Of a stretch of 64,000 nucleotides of DNA, positions 59,904 through 64,000 are shown in pieces; position 1 is the stretch's first letter; the number at the start of each line of letters is the position of its first letter. The stretch is taken from the NCBI GenBank assembly GCA_026129865.1, contig JAHCHG010000006.1:124001-188000 (forward strand), in the 5' to 3' direction. The notes beneath the pieces are model-generated. The model saw only the letters and a program-made list of their open reading frames with translations. It made no database searches and had not been told where the DNA came from. A program made the translations under genes and the position numbers. Origin of the DNA: Pyrinomonadaceae bacterium. Lineage in GTDB: Bacteria; Acidobacteriota; Blastocatellia; Pyrinomonadales; Pyrinomonadaceae.

Positions 59904-62852
59904 ATGACCTTCGCCCCCAATACTTCGATTGGACACTACGAAGTGATATCTCTGCTTGGAAAAGGCGGAATGGGCGAGGTTTACCTTGCCAGCGATTCTC
60001 GTCTCGACAGGAAAGTTGCGATAAAATTTCTTAGTGAAGAATTCAGCAGCGATTCCGACAAGCTGAACCGCTTTATCCGTGAAGCAAAATCTGCGTCGGC
60101 GCTGAATCATCCAAATATTTTAACGGTTTTCGAAGTTGGTGAATTTGAAGGCAGCAACTACATTGTTACCGAGCATATCGTCGGCAGAACATTAAATTCA
60201 GTTCTAAAATCGGAACCGCAAACGCTTTCAAAAACGATCGACTTCGCAATTCAGATCTCGTCCGCACTGGCAGCGGCGCACGATGCCGGAATCATTCACC
60301 GAGACATTAAATCAGGCAACGTAATGGTACGCGACGACGGCATCGTCAAACTGCTCGATTTCGGTCTGGCAAAACTCACTGCGCCGCCGCAGCATGAGGA
60401 AGCCGATCTCGAAGCGGCAACGATCGCGCAATCTGCGACGCTTCCCGGAATGCTGCTCGGCACGCCGTCTTATATGTCGCCGGAACAGGCACGCGGTCAA
60501 ACGCTCGACGCGCGCACCGACATTTTCAGTTTTGGCATTTTATTTTATGAAATGCTGACCGGTCGCAGACCTTTTGACGGCGAAAGCTTCGCCGATGTGA
60601 TGGGTGCGATCCTAAAAGATGAACCGCCGCCGCTTTCGCGGTTTATTGACGATGTCCCGCCTGAGCTTGAACATATTATTTCAAAGACACTCAGAAAAGA
60701 CCGCGACCAGCGTTATCAAAACATAAAAGATCTTATTATCGACCTTCGCGATCTGAAGGATAATCTGAAATTCGAAGCCAAGCTTATCCACACTTCGAAC
60801 GCAACGCGCGAAAATTATATTCACAGCACGGAATCGCCGAAACCGCCGGAAACGGTCGCACAGACCGTCGAGCAGTCGAAACCACGGCAAAATCCTGCCG
60901 TTTATATCGGCGCGGCGGTTTTGATTTTGCTTGCCGTCGCAGGCATTTACTATTTTTCAACGTCTCCGGAGAAGATGGCGGCGGTTGTTCCGGGAAATCT
61001 TCAAAAGACCGAGATCGTCAGCTGGAACAGCGCTCCGGGAGAACTTTTCAGCACAGGTTCGTTTTCGCCCGACGGCAAATTGATCGCATATTCTTCAACG
61101 AAGAGCGGCGGAAAGAACATCTGGATAAAACAGACGACGTCAGGCGCGCCGGTTCAGATAACAAAGGACGAGTTTAATAATCAAAATCCGGTTTGGTCGC
61201 CCGATGGCGGCGAGATCGCATATTTTTCCGAACGCGGCAGCAGCATCGACGGTTCGGGCAGTTCGACCGGCATTTGGAGAATTCCTTCGCTTGGCGGAAC
61301 ATCGGTCCCGATCGCTCAGGTAAAGGACGGCAGCAGCCAGATCAGATCTTGGGCACCGAGCGGAAAAATATATTACGAATCGAACGGCGAGCTTTATTCG
61401 GTCGAAGTTGCGTCCGGAAACAGCGAAGAGATAACCGATCTTTCAAAAGACGATAAAACGGTTCACGCGCTTTCCATTTCGGACGACGAGAAAAAAATTG
61501 CTTATATTCGCGGCGAAGGAGTGAATTCTGCGATAGTCGTTTCGGAACTTGGCGGCGATATTATTCGCGAATTTGAGATCGGCGATGTTGGAACCGGCAA
61601 TATCGTCTGGCATCCGGACAACGAGCGAATTCTATTCAGCCGCATTGTAAACGGAGTTTTTCAGATATTTTCGGCAGACACGAGTTCCGCGCAGCCGATT
61701 CAGATCTCGTTTGGAGAAAGCGACAACGCCGTAATGGACGTGTCTTCCGACGGCGGATCGATCCTGACCGGCTCGGCAAAGGAAGACTCGAATCTTTGGA
61801 AAGTAGGAACTCAGAATTCGGCTGAAGAAACCGTTGCATCGTCGATCGACTCCGAGCTCTGGGCGACCGTTTCTCCCGCTGACGGAAAGGTCGCATATCA
61901 ATTGATCAAAAACCTGAGTCAGGGAAACAATTTGCTCGCCGGCGACATTTTAGTAATATCTTCCGGATCACAGACGCCGCCGATGCAGATCGCACAGAAC
62001 GGATTTTTACCTTCATGGTCGCCGGACGGAAGCAGGCTTGCGTTTATGCGTTTGGAAGATTCGTCGCCCGGCATTTGGGTCGTCCGTTCGACCGGCGGTT
62101 CCGAAGAAAAATTGACGCACGGCGGAATTCCATCGATCGGATATTCGGTTTCGCCGTACAATCGTATTCAAACGTTCGAGTATTCCTGGTCGCCGGATGG
62201 AAATACGATCGCTTATATTTCCGACCGATCGGGCGCGCCGAACATCTGGACGGCGGCAGCTGACGGTTCGGGCGATTCACAGTTGACCCTTTTGACTGCG
62301 AAAGATCGTTTAGTAAGTTGTCCGATCTGGTCACCGGACGGCAAACGGCTTGCTTATTCTTACAAGTTTACCGGTACATCGCCCAATAAAGCCGGAAAGA
62401 TCGGCATTTCGATTTTTGATACTGAATCGAAAGAGGACCGAACGATCTTTGAATATGCCGGAACTTTTAGATTGATCGGCTGGTCGGAAAACGGAAATGA
62501 AGTGATCTTTGCCGTTCCGTCGAAAACAAGCGTTCTTCCGGATGCGGTTGAATTGAGATCGGCGGCAATAGACACGGGCAAAACGGCGCTGATAAAAAAG
62601 CTCGCCGATGCATATTATTACAATATTTTTCTTTCAGCCGATCGAAATTATGTTGCATACGCTGCGAATCGCGATCAGCGTGATAATGTCTGGACAATTC
62701 CCGCGCGGGGCGGCACAGAGCAGAAAATTACAAACAACAATGACTCGAATTTATATTTTTCAAGCCTTACATGGAAACCGGATTCGACCGCAATTTATTT
62801 TGGAAAACAAACTCGCTACAGTTTGATCTCCATGTTAACGAATTTTAAGTAG
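59904..62852 (+). CDS. Ser/Thr protein kinase with transmembrane segment and PD40 beta-propeller
   Basis: A 982-residue membrane kinase. Residues about 12-290 are a Hanks-type kinase: glycine loop LLGKGGMGEVYLASD, Lys in KVAIKFL, the catalytic IIHRDIKSGN with Asp134, and DFGLAKL. The C-terminal lobe has GTPSYMSPEQARG. A transmembrane helix lies near 331-350. Beyond it, repeated PD40/WD-like blades (SPDGKLIAYS, SPDGGEIAYF, SPDGKRLAYS) form a periplasmic sensor propeller. It probably senses an external signal and phosphorylates a cytoplasmic target. No target gene is next to it. Confidence 0.93.
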   Translation: MTFAPNTSIGHYEVISLLGKGGMGEVYLASDSRLDRKVAIKFLSEEFSSDSDKLNRFIREAKSASALNHPNILTVFEVGEFEGSNYIVTEHIVGRTLNSVLKSEPQTLSKTIDFAIQISSALAAAHDAGIIHRDIKSGNVMVRDDGIVKLLDFGLAKLTAPPQHEEADLEAATIAQSATLPGMLLGTPSYMSPEQARGQTLDARTDIFSFGILFYEMLTGRRPFDGESFADVMGAILKDEPPPLSRFIDDVPPELEHIISKTLRKDRDQRYQNIKDLIIDLRDLKDNLKFEAKLIHTSNATRENYIHSTESPKPPETVAQTVEQSKPRQNPAVYIGAAVLILLAVAGIYYFSTSPEKMAAVVPGNLQKTEIVSWNSAPGELFSTGSFSPDGKLIAYSSTKSGGKNIWIKQTTSGAPVQITKDEFNNQNPVWSPDGGEIAYFSERGSSIDGSGSSTGIWRIPSLGGTSVPIAQVKDGSSQIRSWAPSGKIYYESNGELYSVEVASGNSEEITDLSKDDKTVHALSISDDEKKIAYIRGEGVNSAIVVSELGGDIIREFEIGDVGTGNIVWHPDNERILFSRIVNGVFQIFSADTSSAQPIQISFGESDNAVMDVSSDGGSILTGSAKEDSNLWKVGTQNSAEETVASSIDSELWATVSPADGKVAYQLIKNLSQGNNLLAGDILVISSGSQTPPMQIAQNGFLPSWSPDGSRLAFMRLEDSSPGIWVVRSTGGSEEKLTHGGIPSIGYSVSPYNRIQTFEYSWSPDGNTIAYISDRSGAPNIWTAAADGSGDSQLTLLTAKDRLVSCPIWSPDGKRLAYSYKFTGTSPNKAGKIGISIFDTESKEDRTIFEYAGTFRLIGWSENGNEVIFAVPSKTSVLPDAVELRSAAIDTGKTALIKKLADAYYYNIFLSADRNYVAYAANRDQRDNVWTIPARGGTEQKITNNNDSNLYFSSLTWKPDSTAIYFGKQTRYSLISMLTNFK

Positions 62853-62864
62853 AGGAGAAATTTT

Positions 62865-63302
62865 ATGAAAAGAAAGTCAATTTTCGTGCCGTCGATCGTT
62901 TTTGCCGTTTTCGTTTTCGCTTTCAGCGCGTCGGTCAATCAAGTGAAAGGTCAAACCTGCGAAAGCAAGGACGAGGCGGCGGATGCGCAGATCGTTGAAA
63001 CCATCTACAGCAAGATCGAAGGAAATTCGAAGATCGCCGACCAGGCTTCTCATATCAACGTGGTGTCGTGCAACGCAGTTGTGAAATTACAAGGATGGGT
63101 TAATTCCGAAGACGATTACAACAAGGTTTACGATTACGCCTTCAAAACCGAAGGCGTTAAAATGGTGAATGCCAACGGTTTAGCCAAAGAAGAGCCGTCA
63201 AACGCCGCGCCGGGCGGAACCTGTCTGCCGGGAACGAAGCCCTGCAGCGATATCTGTATTCCCTCAAACGATGTCTGTAATATCAAAAACGGAAAATTGT
63301 AA
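62865..63302 (+). CDS. Secreted BON-domain protein with a Cys-rich C-terminus
   Basis: A 145-residue protein with a signal peptide (residues 6-24, VFVFAFSAS). Residues 35-105 are a BON-like domain (IVETIYSKIEGNSKIADQAS, VVKLQGWVNSEDDYNKVYDY, KMVNANGL). The C-terminus is Cys-rich (GGTCLPGTKPCSDICIPSND with VCNI), about 30 residues. BON domains bind lipids or the envelope. It starts 13 bp after the kinase gene and may be co-transcribed. A bidirectional terminator follows. Confidence 0.8.
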   Translation: MKRKSIFVPSIVFAVFVFAFSASVNQVKGQTCESKDEAADAQIVETIYSKIEGNSKIADQASHINVVSCNAVVKLQGWVNSEDDYNKVYDYAFKTEGVKMVNANGLAKEEPSNAAPGGTCLPGTKPCSDICIPSNDVCNIKNGKL

Positions 63303-63308
63303 AGACGC

Positions 63309-63347
63309 AAAAAAAAGCCGGCTCGAAGTTCCGTGCCGGCTTTTTTT
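63309..63347. terminator. Bidirectional terminator between convergent genes
   Basis: aaaaaaaagccggc pairs with gccggcttttttt across a 12-base loop, with an A run before and a T run after. It lies between the BON gene and the convergent lipoprotein gene (stop near 63352), so it can end transcription on both strands. Confidence 0.92.
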
Positions 63348-63351
63348 GGAA

Positions 63352-63975
63352 TTATTTTACGATTCCCATAGAATACATGATCGCCTGAAATTCATCTGCG
63401 TGATTGTCAAAATTGCTGCCTTTTGTTGAAAGCATAATATTCAGCATTTGTGTTTGTCCGCCATATTTGCGGTACGCGATCCATTGGTGCCGCTGCGGTC
63501 CGGTTTTATCTTCGGGCGACGATTCGATAAACTCAACGCCTTTTATACCGTCGATCTCGGTATATTGGACCTTTTTCACCTCGCCGTTCTTCATTCTCGT
63601 AACTGCGCCGGTATAAAATGCCTCGGTGCTCGCGTCGACGGGAAAATCATCCGCCATATTCGAGATCGAAGCGATCAGAAATGCGTTGTCCGGCGAAGCG
63701 TAGTTGAGCATCGTCCTGTCCTTTGATATTTGCTTCCAACCCTTCGGAAGTTTCCAGCTTATTCCTTGTTCTTCCCATTTCAGCGGCTCGCCGTCGAGTT
63801 TTGCCGACAGATCGGGTGTCAAAACGGCTTTTTCCGCCGAAGCTTCGGTCTTCGATGCAGGTTCCGCATTCGAATTGTTCACCGGATTAAAATCTTTGGT
63901 TCCCGTCAGTTTTTCGGTTATACCGCAAAACGACAGCGCAAACATAAAAATGCCGAGCGCCAGTAAGCTTTTCAT
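63352..63975 (-). CDS. Hypothetical lipoprotein
   Basis: A 207-residue lipoprotein, with a gaggagg ribosome site before the start at 63975. The signal MKSLLALGIFMFALSFC ends in a lipobox Cys17. After a Ser/Ala/Glu linker comes a domain that begins GISWKLPKGWKQISKDRTML, like small lipoprotein domains of the PsbP-like or DUF1795-like type, though no family is certain. The C-terminal text HADEFQAIMYSMGIVK closes the domain. Right window edge is 25 bp upstream of the start. Confidence 0.7.
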   Translation of the reverse strand: MKSLLALGIFMFALSFCGITEKLTGTKDFNPVNNSNAEPASKTEASAEKAVLTPDLSAKLDGEPLKWEEQGISWKLPKGWKQISKDRTMLNYASPDNAFLIASISNMADDFPVDASTEAFYTGAVTRMKNGEVKKVQYTEIDGIKGVEFIESSPEDKTGPQRHQWIAYRKYGGQTQMLNIMLSTKGSNFDNHADEFQAIMYSMGIVK

Positions 63976-64000
63976 AAAATAATTTCCTCCTCGTTTTTTG

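Overview
The window looks like chromosomal DNA of an Acidobacteriota member, most likely class Blastocatellia. The grounds are family-level and were not checked by database search: an alternative complex III operon fused to an A2-type caa3 oxidase operon, a Ser/Thr kinase joined to a PD40 propeller, DUF5005/DUF4185-like and SIMPL secreted proteins, many Gram-negative lipoproteins, and a moderate GC content. I see no rRNA, tRNA or CRISPR array.

Layout. Positions 1-9.5 kb hold a plus-strand carbohydrate cluster: a cut-off GH38 C-terminus, a Tat-exported six-hairpin glycosidase, an esterase, an enolase-superfamily sugar-acid dehydratase, a secreted propeller, an FAH-family hydrolase and an SDR. 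The last enzymes would fit a non-phosphorylating L-fuconate-like route. Positions 9.7-13.7 kb carry a secreted protein, a GHMP kinase and a DedA protein on the minus strand, then a degenerate ROK protein. Positions 13.9-27.5 kb form one long respiratory operon: actABCDEF, a small membrane protein, SCO, and oxidase subunits II, I, III and IV, ended by a hairpin. Positions 27.7-30.6 kb hold a Lol-like lipoprotein-sorting module. A radical SAM gene follows, then a REPtron at 31.8-33.5 kb: a RAYT transposase flanked by tandem ~38-bp repeats and palindromes.

Positions 33.6-38.4 kb are ordinary housekeeping genes. Positions 38.5-42.0 kb form the most unusual region, an integron-like gene-cassette array without an integrase. 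It holds small same-strand genes, several in toxin-antitoxin-like pairs, separated by imperfect palindromes that behave like attC sites. In three successive cassettes the 7-bp core at the cassette start is the exact reverse complement of the core at its own end. Two of these sites are interrupted by copies of a ~170-200 bp repeat. More small orphan genes continue to 43.3 kb.

Positions 43.5-51.0 kb are minus strand: pyruvate kinase, an AlbA_2 protein, a four-helix-bundle protein, a GH15 hydrolase, DUF5996, an orphan DNA methyltransferase and a TlpA-like thioredoxin. Positions 51.1-64 kb hold an IscU-BFD protein, a CNNM/CorC protein, a 58-bp repeat block, enolase, a PIN-type toxin-antitoxin pair beside a truncated epimerase, a GNAT protein, a phosphoglycerate-mutase-like protein that has lost most catalytic residues, thymidine kinase, a SnoaL-like protein, a kinase-propeller protein, a BON protein and a lipoprotein. 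Pyruvate kinase, enolase and the mutase-like gene make this a lower-glycolysis neighbourhood, though not one operon.
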